The notes: a model not told the origin generated them from the letters alone. A stretch of 64,000 bases of DNA from Spirochaetae bacterium HGW-Spirochaetae-3 (GCA_002839315.1 PGXV01000001.1:124001-188000), one strand, 5' to 3'; positions 24,854-34,986 are shown, counted from the first letter of the stretch. Numbers and translations: made by a program.

Positions 24854-27800
24854 TCAGCTGCAGCCGGTGGTGCTACCGCAAGTCTCGCACTTGAGGCAGG
24901 TGCCGTTGCGGACCAGGGTCAGGTGGCCGCAGACGGGGCAGGGGTCGCCCTCGTAGCCCTTCATCCTTGCCTTCTTCGAGTCGTCCTTCGGTCTATGGGC
25001 CTGCTGCGCCGGAGCGGCGCGCTCGGCCGTCTCCTGGGCCCGACGTTCAGCCTCTCGCTTGCCCTTGCCGTTCTGCATGTTGGTGGCGTTCAGGTCCTCG
25101 GGCTTGACCTGACCGAGGTCGAAACGGTCCTGGTAGCTTATGGCCAGGTCGCGGAACACGTAATCGAGCACGCTCGTCGCCATCTTGATGTACTCGTGGC
25201 CCTGGACCATGCCGTTCGGCTCGAAGCGGCTGAAGGTGAAGGCGTCGACGTATTCATCGAGGGGGACGCCGTACTGCAGGCCGAGCGACACCGCTATAGC
25301 GAACGAATTGAGCAGGCTCCTGAACGCGGCGCCTTCCTTGTGCATGTCGAGGAAAATCTCGCCCAGGCGGCCGTCGTCGTACTCGCCGGTACGAACGAAT
25401 ACCGAGTGTCCGCCTATCTTGGCCTTCTGGGTGTACCCGTCGCGCCGGTTGGGCAGCGAATGCCTGGCGCTCGCGTAGCTTACGGGCTGCTCGGAGGGCT
25501 TTTCCGCCTCCGGGGCCGGCGGCGCCGACTGTAGCGCGACGAGGCTCTCCGCGAGGGGATTGGCGCTAGCCGCGATAGACGATAGCGGCTGGGACAGCTT
25601 CGAGCCGTCGCGATACAGAGCGATCGACTTGAGCATGCTCTTCCAGGCGGTCATATACGCGCCCTTCACGTCGTCGAAGCTGGCCGAGTCGGGCATGTTG
25701 ATGGTCTTCGAGATGGCGCCGGAGACGAATGGCTGGGTCGCGGCCATCATGGCGATATGCGCTTCCCACGCTATGGAGCGCGTGGCGTTCCTGCCTGACG
25801 GAGTCGCCGTGTCGAATACCGCGTAGTGCGCCTTCTTGACGTGCGGCGCGCCTTCGATGCCCATCGAGCCGCAGGCCCAGGTTTCCGCCGCCGCTATATC
25901 CTCGGCGGGGAAGCCCATGAACGACAGCAGGTCGAAGTCCTGCTCGCTCCGGACGTCGGCGACGGCGCCTACGGCGTCGTACGCCTCGGATCCGAGGGTG
26001 AACGGATTGAAGGCGGCGTCCAGTCCCATAGCGTCCTTCAGCGCCTTCTCCGCCTTCGCGATGGCGGCCTCGGGTAGCCCCTTGTCGCGGAGCGCGGCGA
26101 GCGATACGCCGGGCGCCCCTTCCAGGGATCCCCTGCCGACCATATAGAGCCTGACGTCCTCGATCTGATCCTCGGCGTAGCCGAGGGCGCGCAGGGCGGG
26201 CGGGATGGAATGGTTGACGATCTTGAAGTACCCGCCTCCGGCGAGCTTCTTGAACTTGACGAGCGCGAAGTCGGGCTCGATGCCGGTCGTGTCGCAATCC
26301 ATGAGGAGGCCGATGGTTCCCGTCGGCGCTATGGCGGTGGTCTGGGCGTTGCGGTAGCCGTGGGCCTCGCCTATCGAAAGCGCGTCGTCCCAGGCGGCCT
26401 TCGCGGCGGCGACCAGGGCGGCGGGCGCCTTGGTCGCGTCGAGCCCGCGGGGTACGACGGACAGCTCCTCGTATTCGCCGGCCGCGGCGTCGTAGGCGGC
26501 GCGGCGGTGGTTACGCATGACGCGGAGCATCGCGTCGGCGTTGGCGCCGTAGCGCGCGAAGGGCCCGAACTCGGCGGCCATGCGCGCGGAGTGGGCGTAG
26601 GCCTCTCCGGTCATTATAGCGGACAGCGCGGCGGCCGTGGCCCTTCCGTCGTTGGAGTCGTAGGGCTGGCCCATCAGCATCAACAGGGTGCCGAGGTTGG
26701 CGTAGCCCAGGCCGAGCGTCCTGTAGTCGTAGCTCCTGCGGGCTATCTCCTTGGACGGGAACTGGGCCATCGCGACGGATATCTCCAGGGTCATGGTCCA
26801 GAGCCTGACGGCGTGCCTATAGAGGTCCGCGTCGAACGCGCGGGCCTTCTCGTCGTAGAACGACGTCAGGTTGAGCGAGGCGAGGTTGCAGGCGGTGTCG
26901 TCGAGGAACATGTATTCCGAGCAGGGATTGGAGCCGCGGATCGCGCCGTCGACGGGGCAGGTGTGCCAGTCGTTGACGGTGGTGTGGAACTGCAGCCCCG
27001 GGTCTGCGCATTGCCACGCCGACTTGGCTATGCGGTCCCACAGCGAGCGCGCCTTGACCGTCTTCATCGTCTTGCCGCCCCTGCGCATCGTCAGCGCCCA
27101 GTCCTTGTTCTTGGCGACGGCCTCCATGAACTCGTTGGTGACGCGGATCGAGTTGTTCGACGATTGGCCCGAGACGGTGTTGTAGGCCTCGCCTTCCCAG
27201 CTGGCGTCGAATACGGGACCGTCTACGTCGGGGTCGCCGTCGGCGATCCGCCTGAGGAGCTGGTATACGTACGCTCCCGGCACGCCCGCGTCGAGCGCTT
27301 CCTTGGCGGCGGAGCGTAGCCAGGGGTTCGCGTCGATGGACAGCCTGTCCGCCGCGGGCACGTCGGTCCTCGCGGCGGCGTCGCGCATGGCCGTGGAATA
27401 CCGCTTGAGGGCCTTGCTGCCGGTGACGAGGCTGGCGACCTTGAACTCCTCGCCGGTCTTCCATTCTACGAAGGCCTCGATGTCTGGATGGTCGGCGTCG
27501 AGTATGACCATCTTCGCGGCGCGGCGCGTGGTGCCGCCGGACTTGATCGCCGCAGCGGAGCGGTCGGCTATCTTGAGGAACGACAGGAGCCCGCTGGATA
27601 CGCCTCCCCCGGAAAGCGACTCGTTGGCGCCCCTGATCTTGGAGAAATTAGAGCCGGTGCCGGAGCCGTACTTGAACAGGCGCGCCTCGCGCTCGACGAG
27701 ATCCATGATACCGCCGTCGTTGACGAGGTCGTCCTCGACGTTGAGGATGAAGCACGCGTGGGGCTGGGGACGCTCGTAGGCGCTGGTCGACGCGACTACC

Positions 27801-28321
27801 TCGCCCGACGCGGGATCGACGTAGTAGTGACCCTGGGCCGGCCCTTCGAGGCCGTACACGGCGTGGAGGCCGGTGTTGAACCATTGGGGGCTGTTGGGCG
27901 CGCCCATCTGGGTCGAGAGCATCCGGCATATCTCGTCATAATAGGCCTTCTCGTCGGCCTCGGAATCGAAGTAGCCGGATTCCTTGCCCCAGAGGAGCCA
28001 TGTGTACGCCAGTCGATGGAATACCTGGCGGGCGTCGTGCTCGGATCCGGCGGTCGGAGAGGCCCCGGCCAGTCCCTGCTGTGACGCGGGTACCCAGGCG
28101 CGCCATGCCTCCGCCTTGTCGGCCGGAACGCCGGCCTTGCGGAAGTATTTCTGGGCGATGATATCGGTGGCTATCTGGCTCCAGGTCGACGGAACGACGA
28201 CGCCGTCCATCCTGAAAACAGTCCTGCCGTCGGGGTTACGGATCTCGGAGACGCGGCGCTCCCACTGTATGCCTTCATACGGTCCCTTGCCGACCGTCGT
28301 GAATTTCCTGTCTATCTTCAT
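24854..28321 (-). CDS. nrdJ: adenosylcobalamin-dependent (class II) ribonucleotide reductase
   Basis: 1155 residues. Seen in order: an N-terminal segment typical of long NrdJ ([21 protein letters not shown]), [36 protein letters not shown], the active-site [40 protein letters not shown], and a C-terminal zinc ribbon ([22 protein letters not shown]). It reduces ribonucleotides using a radical from coenzyme B12 and needs no oxygen. The ATG ending at 28321 has GGAGG upstream. A cobalamin adenosyltransferase, which makes the cofactor, is encoded at 50887. The 136-bp upstream region is AT-rich and shared with the divergent radical SAM gene; no B12 riboswitch was recognised. Confidence 0.95.
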   Translation of the reverse strand: MKIDRKFTTVGKGPYEGIQWERRVSEIRNPDGRTVFRMDGVVVPSTWSQIATDIIAQKYFRKAGVPADKAEAWRAWVPASQQGLAGASPTAGSEHDARQVFHRLAYTWLLWGKESGYFDSEADEKAYYDEICRMLSTQMGAPNSPQWFNTGLHAVYGLEGPAQGHYYVDPASGEVVASTSAYERPQPHACFILNVEDDLVNDGGIMDLVEREARLFKYGSGTGSNFSKIRGANESLSGGGVSSGLLSFLKIADRSAAAIKSGGTTRRAAKMVILDADHPDIEAFVEWKTGEEFKVASLVTGSKALKRYSTAMRDAAARTDVPAADRLSIDANPWLRSAAKEALDAGVPGAYVYQLLRRIADGDPDVDGPVFDASWEGEAYNTVSGQSSNNSIRVTNEFMEAVAKNKDWALTMRRGGKTMKTVKARSLWDRIAKSAWQCADPGLQFHTTVNDWHTCPVDGAIRGSNPCSEYMFLDDTACNLASLNLTSFYDEKARAFDADLYRHAVRLWTMTLEISVAMAQFPSKEIARRSYDYRTLGLGYANLGTLLMLMGQPYDSNDGRATAAALSAIMTGEAYAHSARMAAEFGPFARYGANADAMLRVMRNHRRAAYDAAAGEYEELSVVPRGLDATKAPAALVAAAKAAWDDALSIGEAHGYRNAQTTAIAPTGTIGLLMDCDTTGIEPDFALVKFKKLAGGGYFKIVNHSIPPALRALGYAEDQIEDVRLYMVGRGSLEGAPGVSLAALRDKGLPEAAIAKAEKALKDAMGLDAAFNPFTLGSEAYDAVGAVADVRSEQDFDLLSFMGFPAEDIAAAETWACGSMGIEGAPHVKKAHYAVFDTATPSGRNATRSIAWEAHIAMMAATQPFVSGAISKTINMPDSASFDDVKGAYMTAWKSMLKSIALYRDGSKLSQPLSSIAASANPLAESLVALQSAPPAPEAEKPSEQPVSYASARHSLPNRRDGYTQKAKIGGHSVFVRTGEYDDGRLGEIFLDMHKEGAAFRSLLNSFAIAVSLGLQYGVPLDEYVDAFTFSRFEPNGMVQGHEYIKMATSVLDYVFRDLAISYQDRFDLGQVKPEDLNATNMQNGKGKREAERRAQETAERAAPAQQAHRPKDDSKKARMKGYEGDPCPVCGHLTLVRNGTCLKCETCGSTTGCS

Positions 28322-28457
28322 TTTTTCCTCCAGTATCAGTAAAAATACATACAACATATAGTATACATCATAGAATATAGCGCGATATGCTGTATCTGTC
28401 TAGAGTCGTATTAGCAACTAACGAGAGGGCTCGAGCGGACCGATACTGTAAACGAGT

Positions 28458-29975
28458 ATGGAAACACTAGCGATTATCAACGCGACGAGCGTAAACGAAT
28501 TCGCGACGAGGCCGCTTGCGGGCGGTCCGAGCGCCCTGGCCCGGGCTGAAACCCTGGCGAGATCCGTAGCCGGCGGCAATATCCTGGTCCTGGCTTCTTC
28601 GCCTCTTCCGGATACGGGGTTGCCGACCGTCCTGAAGCCATCCTGGAGCATGCACGACGTCCTGTCGGAGGCCGCCGCGTTCGCCTCGTCAAAACCGGAA
28701 TCCGATACCGTACTCTACCTGCAGGGCGACGCCCCGTTCGTGGATGCCGCCCTTACCGATACGCTCCTGGAGCTGCATCGAAGGTACCGCGCGGAATATA
28801 CGTTCGCGGATGGGTACCCGCCGGGATTCGCGCCCGAGCTACTCGCGGTCAAGACGCTACCCAACCTCGTCGGGCTGGCGGCGAAGCATGACGTCCCCGT
28901 GGACCGCGACGGGCTATTCGCCGTTATACAGAAGGACATAAACTCGTACGATATAGAGACGCACCTGTCTCCCGTCGACCTCAGGGCATACCGATTCTCA
29001 CCCGTTTGCGACTCTAAACGTAACGCGCTGTCGGCGGAGCGCCTCTGGAACCTCGGGGCCCGCTCCGCGGCGGACGCTGTCAGGCTACTACCGGTCCATC
29101 CGGAGCTGTTGCGGACCGTTCCCGCGTTCATGTGGGTCCAGGTCGCCGAGGGTTGCCCCCAGGCATGCTCGTACTGTCCCTATCCCATGATGGTCGGCGA
29201 TCCCAGGAGCCTGTCCGGGGTAATGCCGACCGATCGATTCGAGCGGCTCATGGCCGACGCGGAGGCTCTCTGCGACGACCTGGTCGTCGACGTATCCCTA
29301 TGGGGCGAGCCTTCGTTGCATCCGGACTTTCAGAAGATAGCCGACTCCGTCATGGCGAGGCCGCGATTCACGCTGATAGTCGAGACGAGCGGCGTAGGCT
29401 GGCCCGCCGGAGCGGCCGAAGCGGTAGCGAAGAAGGCCGGAGCCCGCGTACAGTGGATCGTATCGCTCGATGACGAGGACGACGCGGGCTATCGATCCCT
29501 CCGCGGCGAGCGTCGGGACGAGGCGATCGCCTTCGCCGACCGCATGATAGGCGTCAGCCCCGGCAACGTGCACGTCCAGGCGGTCAGGATGCGGGACAAC
29601 GAGCCTCGCCTCGAGTCGTTCTATCGAGGCTGGAAGAAGCGCGGGGACAAGGTGATCGTGCAGAAGTACGACTCGTTCGCCGGTTGCCTGCCTGACAGGA
29701 CGGTCGCTGAACTGTCTCCGCTGGATCGGCTGCCGTGCAGGCACCTGGCCAGGGATATCGCCGTGCTTATCGACGGACGCGTACCTAACTGCAAGCATTG
29801 CCTGGTCCGCGGCGCCGACTCCCGGCTGGAATACGCCGGGAGCGCGGGCAACGCCTTCGACGACGGCTTGGAGACGACATGGAATCGGATGGGCGCCTGG
29901 TACGAACGGCATCTCGCATCCGATTATCCCGAACCCTGCGGACGTTGCGATGAATACCATACCTTTAACGCTTGA
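28458..29975 (+). CDS. spirochaete-type radical SAM/SPASM protein with nucleotidyltransferase-like N-terminus
   Basis: 505 residues in three parts. Residues 1-~175 look like a GT-A nucleotidyltransferase fold of the SpsF/MobA kind (LYLQGDAPFVDAALTDTLLEL, then ADGYPPGFAPELLAVK). Residues ~220-400 are a radical SAM domain with C233-x3-C237-x2-C240 binding the [4Fe-4S] cluster. The C-terminal part carries SPASM-like cysteines (LPCRHLA, NCKHC, CGRCDEY) for further clusters. It resembles the spirochaete-restricted spiro-SPASM group, whose reaction I do not know. It begins a five-gene run and overlaps the next gene by 26 bp. Radical modification of a nucleotide sugar or an amino acid is an inference. 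Confidence 0.75.
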   Translation: METLAIINATSVNEFATRPLAGGPSALARAETLARSVAGGNILVLASSPLPDTGLPTVLKPSWSMHDVLSEAAAFASSKPESDTVLYLQGDAPFVDAALTDTLLELHRRYRAEYTFADGYPPGFAPELLAVKTLPNLVGLAAKHDVPVDRDGLFAVIQKDINSYDIETHLSPVDLRAYRFSPVCDSKRNALSAERLWNLGARSAADAVRLLPVHPELLRTVPAFMWVQVAEGCPQACSYCPYPMMVGDPRSLSGVMPTDRFERLMADAEALCDDLVVDVSLWGEPSLHPDFQKIADSVMARPRFTLIVETSGVGWPAGAAEAVAKKAGARVQWIVSLDDEDDAGYRSLRGERRDEAIAFADRMIGVSPGNVHVQAVRMRDNEPRLESFYRGWKKRGDKVIVQKYDSFAGCLPDRTVAELSPLDRLPCRHLARDIAVLIDGRVPNCKHCLVRGADSRLEYAGSAGNAFDDGLETTWNRMGAWYERHLASDYPEPCGRCDEYHTFNA

Positions 29976-30912
29976 CTCGTATAAGCCGACGTATACGGTG
30001 CTCGGCGGAGGGCGCGGCTCGGGCTGCAAGGACGGCTTCCCGGTATCGGTACTATTGCTCAATCGAGGATCGAGGCTCTACCGCGCCTCGATGATCCAGG
30101 ACCTGGTGAAGGTAGGATTCGATTCGATCGTGTCCGTGGAGGGCCTGAGCGATTCGCCCGAGCTCGAGGGCCTCGCGTCCAGGTATCCCCAGGTCCGGTT
30201 CGTCTGCCTGCACGAGGAGGCGAACCTGGGCGTCAAGATCAACATCGGCGTCAGGGAGTCGTGCTCCCCCTTCGTCCTCGTGCTATGGAACGACATGCGC
30301 CTGGCCACGAGCACCCTCTCCAGCAGGTTCTTCGACAAGGTCGTCGACCTGGACGCGGCCTGCCTCGTACCGACGCTCAACGACCCGGCCGGGTCGACGG
30401 TCCCTTCGATCAGCCATCCCGCCCAATCGGGGAAGGCCTTCAGGGTCGTGCCGCTGCCGCCCAAGGCGGACGGCGAGAAGAGCCTGTATCCGTTCGACGC
30501 CTGCGGAATCTACTCGCGGGAGAAATTCACGTCGCTGGGCGGTTACGACTGGACCATAGCGAATCCGTATTGGCAGAAGATGGATTTCGGGATGCGCGCC
30601 TGGCTATGGGGCGAATCGATACGTTACGCCCAGGCCCTCCGCATTAATTACGAAGGCGCGCCGGCGTCCGAGGATACGACGCCAGACAGCGATTACGGAC
30701 GCTTCTGGCTCAAGAACCTCGCGCCCTCCTACCGCGGCGATTCGGCAGCGCTGCCCCGTTCCAGGATGCTGAGATATATCGCGCGGTCGCGCAAGAATCC
30801 CAGGACGGCATGGGAAGAGTACAAGGCCGCCCGGGACTGGATCGTGGCCTGCTCGTACCGTTTCAAGGCCGACGCGTCGAGGCTCGCCGACCTGTGGGAT
30901 CCGCTATCGTGA
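29950..30912 (+). CDS. glycosyltransferase-like (GT-A/GT2-type) protein
   Basis: 320 residues. VSVLLLNRGSRLYRASMIQDL, EEANLGVKINIGVRESCSPFVLVLWNDMRLA-type residues (about 95-125) and the later GGYDWTIANPYWQKMDFGMRAWLWG segment match the layout of GT2 enzymes: nucleotide-binding strand, acidic metal site (here the Asp of WND) and acceptor-side ED-like region. Weaker than a textbook GT2, so the reaction is not certain. It overlaps the radical SAM gene by 26 bp and the next gene by GTGA, which ties it closely to this cluster. Confidence 0.65.
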   Translation: MNTIPLTLDSYKPTYTVLGGGRGSGCKDGFPVSVLLLNRGSRLYRASMIQDLVKVGFDSIVSVEGLSDSPELEGLASRYPQVRFVCLHEEANLGVKINIGVRESCSPFVLVLWNDMRLATSTLSSRFFDKVVDLDAACLVPTLNDPAGSTVPSISHPAQSGKAFRVVPLPPKADGEKSLYPFDACGIYSREKFTSLGGYDWTIANPYWQKMDFGMRAWLWGESIRYAQALRINYEGAPASEDTTPDSDYGRFWLKNLAPSYRGDSAALPRSRMLRYIARSRKNPRTAWEEYKAARDWIVACSYRFKADASRLADLWDPLS

Positions 30913-31595
30913 GCCGAGGCGAGCGCGCCGGCGTCGTGGTTCAGATGCGCCTGGACTCGACGAGGCTGCCGGGCAAGGCGATGCTCGAGATCGGCGGTAC
31001 CACGCTCGCGGGCATGGTGATGCGCAGGCTCCGCGGTATACGGGCGGACGAGATGATCCTGGCGACGGACGCCGACGGAGCTCGCGCTCTCGCCGGCGTC
31101 GCGGCGGAATTCGGTTTCTCCGTGTTCGCCGGCCCCAAGGACGACGTGCTCGGCCGCTACGCTATGGTGGTCGACGCGTTCGGGCTCGGTCGCGTAATAC
31201 GGGCGACCGGCGACAATCCGTTCGTGTCGATCCCGTTAGCGGAGATCGCCGTCGCCGCCGCCGACGACTCGGGAGCCGAGTACGTCGGGCTCGTCGGCAT
31301 GCCCGCCGGCATGGGCGTCGAGGTGGTCGACGCGGCGGCGCTGATGGAGGCGTCGGCGTCCGCATCGACCGCGTTCGACCGGGAGCACGTCTGTCCGTTC
31401 CTGTACGGGAACCCCGGTCGTTTCAAGGTGCTGAGGCCCGGGTGCCCGGAGGCGTATCGCCTGCCCGAAGGCCGGTTGACCGTAGATACGGCGGAGGATT
31501 TCAGGCGAGCCGAGGCCATCGTCGCGTCGCTCGGGCCGGAGCCTTCCGACGCCCAGCTCCTGTCCTGGCTATCGGAACCAACGAGGGCGGGCTAA
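30909..31595 (+). CDS. SpsF-like cytidylyltransferase/nucleotidyltransferase
   Basis: 228 residues from a GTG that overlaps the previous stop (GTGA). VVVQMRLDSTRLPGKAMLEIGGTTL is the nucleotide-binding start of the CMP-NeuAc synthetase/SpsF family, followed by VFAGPKDDVLGRY and IRATGDNPFVSI with the metal-binding Asp. The C-terminal segment RLTVDTAEDFRRAEAI is also typical. Such enzymes activate nonulosonic acids or similar sugars with CTP, in spore-coat and flagellar glycan pathways. It sits directly before an SpsG-like gene, the usual partner. Confidence 0.85.
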   Translation: MSRGERAGVVVQMRLDSTRLPGKAMLEIGGTTLAGMVMRRLRGIRADEMILATDADGARALAGVAAEFGFSVFAGPKDDVLGRYAMVVDAFGLGRVIRATGDNPFVSIPLAEIAVAAADDSGAEYVGLVGMPAGMGVEVVDAAALMEASASASTAFDREHVCPFLYGNPGRFKVLRPGCPEAYRLPEGRLTVDTAEDFRRAEAIVASLGPEPSDAQLLSWLSEPTRAG

Positions 31596-31600
31596 GCGTC

Positions 31601-33409
31601 ATGATCGAAATTCTCCTCGTGCCTTCGGTTCGCCGCGGAAACGGCTCGGGACACCTCGTGCGATGCTTCGGTCTGGCGAGGGAGCTGGGCCCGCAGGCCG
31701 CCGTCTACCTGCCCGATGATCCAGGCATCGGCTCATGGAGCTCTGACGAGCTCAAGCTGGCATATCCCCGGGAAATGGGGTCGGTAAGGACCATCGGCGC
31801 GCTACGTTCCGATGCGCGCTTCCGTCTCGTCGTCCTTGACAATCGCGAGACGAGCGCATCCGTCCTGGAAAAGTGGGCGGTCCAGGGAGCCGTCGTCGCG
31901 GTGGACGAAGGAGGGGAGGCGAGGAACGCCGCTCCCTATCTCGTGGATATACTGCCGCGGCCCGCCGGACGCGTTAAGGCCGGAACCCCTCCCAATATAG
32001 CGTCCCTCGGATTCCTGCCTCTGCCAGCCGGGAGGCGAGAGCCCCCGACGTCGATACATCGGGTGCTCGTCAGCTTCGGCGGCGAGGATCCGGCCGGCCT
32101 GGCTAACGCGTTCCTCTCTGCGGCGGTCGGGGACGGGTTGCTGGGCGCCGAGCGCGTTACCGTCGTCTCGGGCGCGCTGTCGAACTCCGAGGCCATGTTC
32201 CCCGGCGTTACCGCCATCGGACCGGTGCAGGATCTCAAGGAAAAGCTACAGGCGTTCGACCTCGTCGTCACGCAATTCGGCCTGACCGCCTTCGAGGCGG
32301 CCTGGGCGGGCTGCGCGGTGTTGCTCCTCAACCCGGGCATCGTGCACGAGAGGCTATCCGACGCCGCTGGCTTCACGAGCCTCGGTGTCGGGAGGCCGAA
32401 CAAGCGGGCCCTGCGAGACGCTCTCGCCGACCCGCGGGCGATGCTGAAGGCTTCCCGCGACGCGGCTCCGCGCGAGCGCCTCGACCTGGCCGCTAGAATA
32501 TCGGCCCTGACGCCGAAACACGCGGGCGCATGCCCGGCCTGCGGAGAAGGCAATGGAATCGCGTTGTATCGGAACGAACGGAAGACCTATCTCCGCTGCC
32601 CGGCATGCGGTCTCGTGCGCATGGCCCATTTCGCGCCCAGGCAGAATCCGTACGCCGAGCGCTCGTATTTCTTCGAAGAATACAAGGCGCAGTATGGTCG
32701 GACCTATATAGAGGATATACCGATGATACGGGCGGCCGCGGCGAAACGGCTCACCGTTATCGAATCCATCATGCCGGCGGCTCACGAGGGGCAGAGCGTG
32801 CTGGACGTCGGCTGCGCCTACGGGGCGTTCGTCGCCGAGGCCCAGGCCAGGGGATGGAACGCCGTGGGATCGGACGTGGCGCCCGACGCCGTGGAATACG
32901 TCAAGGCGAATTACGGTATCCCGGCGTTCATCGCGGATTTCGCCGAGCCGGCCGCCGACGGTCTGTATCCCCGGGGGCTGGCCTGCCTGACGATGTGGTA
33001 CGTCATCGAGCACTTCGACGAGCTGGCGCGCGTACTCAGGCGCGTCGGGTCGCTGCTCCGCGAGGGCGGAGTATTCGCTTTCTCGACGCCGTCGTGCTCG
33101 GGCGTATCGGCGCGGAAGGACGCGGACGATTTCTACGATAGATCGCCCGACGATCACTTCACGGTCTGGAGCCCCGCTACCGCTCCCGGTATTCTCAAGC
33201 GATACGGTTTTGAGGTACAACGTATCGTCGTTACCGGACACCATCCGGAACGGTTCCCGGGCGTACGCGACGATAAGCGCTCGCTCGGATACAGGGCCGC
33301 GATGGCGGCCTCCAGGCTCTTCGGATTGGGCGACACCTTCGAGTGCTACGCCGTATACCGGGGCCGGGCAGACGGAGCCGCCCCCGCGCGGCCGGCGGAG
33401 CGAAGATGA
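31601..33409 (+). CDS. SpsG/PseG-like domain fused to zinc ribbon and SAM-dependent methyltransferase
   Basis: 602 residues. Residues ~1-300 match SpsG/PseG (RRGNGSGHLVRCFGLARELG with the key His, VVAVDEGGEA, VSFGGEDPAGLANAF, VVTQFGLTAFEAAWAG), which remove UDP from modified sugars. Then a CPAC...CPAC zinc ribbon (about 307-340) and a class I methyltransferase with motif I VLDVGCAYGAFVAEA and motif IV-like LTMWYVIEHFDEL. The two catalytic parts are usually separate proteins, so the fusion suggests successive steps on one sugar. The ATG at 31601 follows a short gap; no strong Shine-Dalgarno is seen. The stop overlaps the next start (ATGA). Confidence 0.8.
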   Translation: MIEILLVPSVRRGNGSGHLVRCFGLARELGPQAAVYLPDDPGIGSWSSDELKLAYPREMGSVRTIGALRSDARFRLVVLDNRETSASVLEKWAVQGAVVAVDEGGEARNAAPYLVDILPRPAGRVKAGTPPNIASLGFLPLPAGRREPPTSIHRVLVSFGGEDPAGLANAFLSAAVGDGLLGAERVTVVSGALSNSEAMFPGVTAIGPVQDLKEKLQAFDLVVTQFGLTAFEAAWAGCAVLLLNPGIVHERLSDAAGFTSLGVGRPNKRALRDALADPRAMLKASRDAAPRERLDLAARISALTPKHAGACPACGEGNGIALYRNERKTYLRCPACGLVRMAHFAPRQNPYAERSYFFEEYKAQYGRTYIEDIPMIRAAAAKRLTVIESIMPAAHEGQSVLDVGCAYGAFVAEAQARGWNAVGSDVAPDAVEYVKANYGIPAFIADFAEPAADGLYPRGLACLTMWYVIEHFDELARVLRRVGSLLREGGVFAFSTPSCSGVSARKDADDFYDRSPDDHFTVWSPATAPGILKRYGFEVQRIVVTGHHPERFPGVRDDKRSLGYRAAMAASRLFGLGDTFECYAVYRGRADGAAPARPAERR

Positions 33410-34986
33410 AGTCAGTATTGATACTGGGCGCGGGCGGTATGCAGGGCCCCGCGATTCGTTTGGCGAAGGCCAAGGGCTATCGCGTCTACGCGGCCGACGG
33501 GAATCCCCTCGCGGCGTGCGCGTCGATCGCCGATGAATTCCTCCACATCGACCTAAAGGACAAGGAAGCCCTGGCGGAGGCGGCCGCCGGTATTCGCGGC
33601 CTCGCGGGCGTCCTTACCGCCGGCACCGACTTCTCGGCGTCGGTAGCCTGGGTGGCCGAACGGTGCGGACTGCCGGGGATCCCGTACGAAGCGGCCCTCG
33701 ACGCCTCGGACAAGGCCCGGATGCGCGCCAGGCTCGAGGCGGCGGGAGTCCCCGTTCCGCCGTACGCCTTCGGAACGTCGGCAGACGATCCCGAGGCGCT
33801 GGCCTCCCGAGTCTCGCCGTTGCCCGTCGTCGTAAAGCCGGTCGACAATATGGGCGCCCGCGGTTGCAGGCTGGCGCGCACTATTCCCGAGCTCCGCATG
33901 GCATGGGACGACGCCGTCTCGTATTCCAGGTCCGGCCGCGCGATAGTCGAGGCCTATATGAGAGGCCCCGAATTCAGCCTGGACGCGATCGTCCGGGATG
34001 GCGAGGTTACGCTGCGCGGCATAGCAGACCGAGTCGTCGTATTCGAGCCGTTCTTCGTCGAGATGGGCCACACGATGCCTACTGCGTTCGGGCCGGAGGT
34101 GGTCGACGAGGTCGTCGCCGTATTCAAGGCGGGCATCGAGGCGCTAGGCATCCGCGACGGCGCGGCGAAGGGCGATATCAAGTATACCGAACGCGGAGCC
34201 TTCGTCGGGGAGATAGCGGCGCGGCTCTCGGGCGGCTATATGTCAGGCTGGACCTATCCATACGCCAGCGGCATAGAGGCGACCGCGGAAGCCATAGACA
34301 TCGCCTGCGGCGTATCGCCGGGCCGCGCCGAGCCGACCTTGGACCTCGTCTGTTCCGAGAGGGCATGGATATCGATTCCCGGCAGGATAGCCGAGATACG
34401 CGGACTCGACCTGGCCGCCGGCCGGGACGGCGTCCGCGACGTATTCCCCCGGGCGTCCGTCGGCGACCGCGTCGTGTTCCCGTGCAACAACGTCGAGAAA
34501 TGCGGTAACGTGCTCGCCGTCGCCTCGTCGATAGCCGAGGCGGACGATGTCGCGGAGGCCGCGGCCCGGGCAATCCTCCTACGACTGGAGCCCGGCGACG
34601 GGGATACGGCGGCCTTCCTCCGCGGCGAGGGACGCATCGTCGGGCCCGACGGTACCAGCTGGCCGCCTGACGCCTTCGAGGGGCTGTCGGCCATGACCCG
34701 TTCGTCTCTGGCCAAGATGCCGGACATGCTGCGGATTGACCCCGAGGCGGAGACGGTATCCATAGCGCCGTTACGCGGCTCGGAGACCGAGTCGGCCGTA
34801 GACTGGCAAGACCGGACCATCACGATGGCGCTCGAGGCCGTGAAGGAGCTGACCGGCGCGACGGTGGGCATGCACGGCGACGCTGTAGTGGGCGCGGCCT
34901 TCTGGAAGGCGTTCTTCCGCGGCGGGTACCAGGCCGGCGCGTGGGTCGTCGATAGCGTGTCGCGTCGCGGGAATAAGCCCAGATGA
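33406..34986 (+). CDS. ATP-grasp ligase with C-terminal extension
   Basis: 526 residues. The N-terminal preATP-grasp domain starts KSVLILGAGGMQGPAIRLAK. The ATP-grasp core has PLPVVVKPVDNMGARG (lysine and glycine-rich loop), VEAYMRGPEFSLDAIV and the catalytic EIAARLSGG with a preceding D/E pair. Relatives join an acid to an amine (amino acid ligases, carbamoyl-phosphate synthase L-like). The C-terminal ~120 residues after the core are not recognised. In this cluster it could attach an amino acid to a sugar amine or carboxylate; that is inference. It overlaps both neighbours by ATGA. Confidence 0.75.
   Translation: MKSVLILGAGGMQGPAIRLAKAKGYRVYAADGNPLAACASIADEFLHIDLKDKEALAEAAAGIRGLAGVLTAGTDFSASVAWVAERCGLPGIPYEAALDASDKARMRARLEAAGVPVPPYAFGTSADDPEALASRVSPLPVVVKPVDNMGARGCRLARTIPELRMAWDDAVSYSRSGRAIVEAYMRGPEFSLDAIVRDGEVTLRGIADRVVVFEPFFVEMGHTMPTAFGPEVVDEVVAVFKAGIEALGIRDGAAKGDIKYTERGAFVGEIAARLSGGYMSGWTYPYASGIEATAEAIDIACGVSPGRAEPTLDLVCSERAWISIPGRIAEIRGLDLAAGRDGVRDVFPRASVGDRVVFPCNNVEKCGNVLAVASSIAEADDVAEAAARAILLRLEPGDGDTAAFLRGEGRIVGPDGTSWPPDAFEGLSAMTRSSLAKMPDMLRIDPEAETVSIAPLRGSETESAVDWQDRTITMALEAVKELTGATVGMHGDAVVGAAFWKAFFRGGYQAGAWVVDSVSRRGNKPR

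Noticed and set aside
26210-27319. A 369-codon plus-strand open frame inside nrdJ
   Set aside because: It is antisense to a well-conserved gene, has no recognisable domain and has a Gly/Val/Arg-rich composition expected from the reverse frame of GC-rich coding DNA.
24854-28321. Possible B12 riboswitch or NrdR boxes upstream of nrdJ
   Set aside because: The 136-bp upstream region (28322-28457) is too AT-rich and short for a cobalamin riboswitch, and the best NrdR-like match I found shared only about 10 of 16 positions with the consensus.
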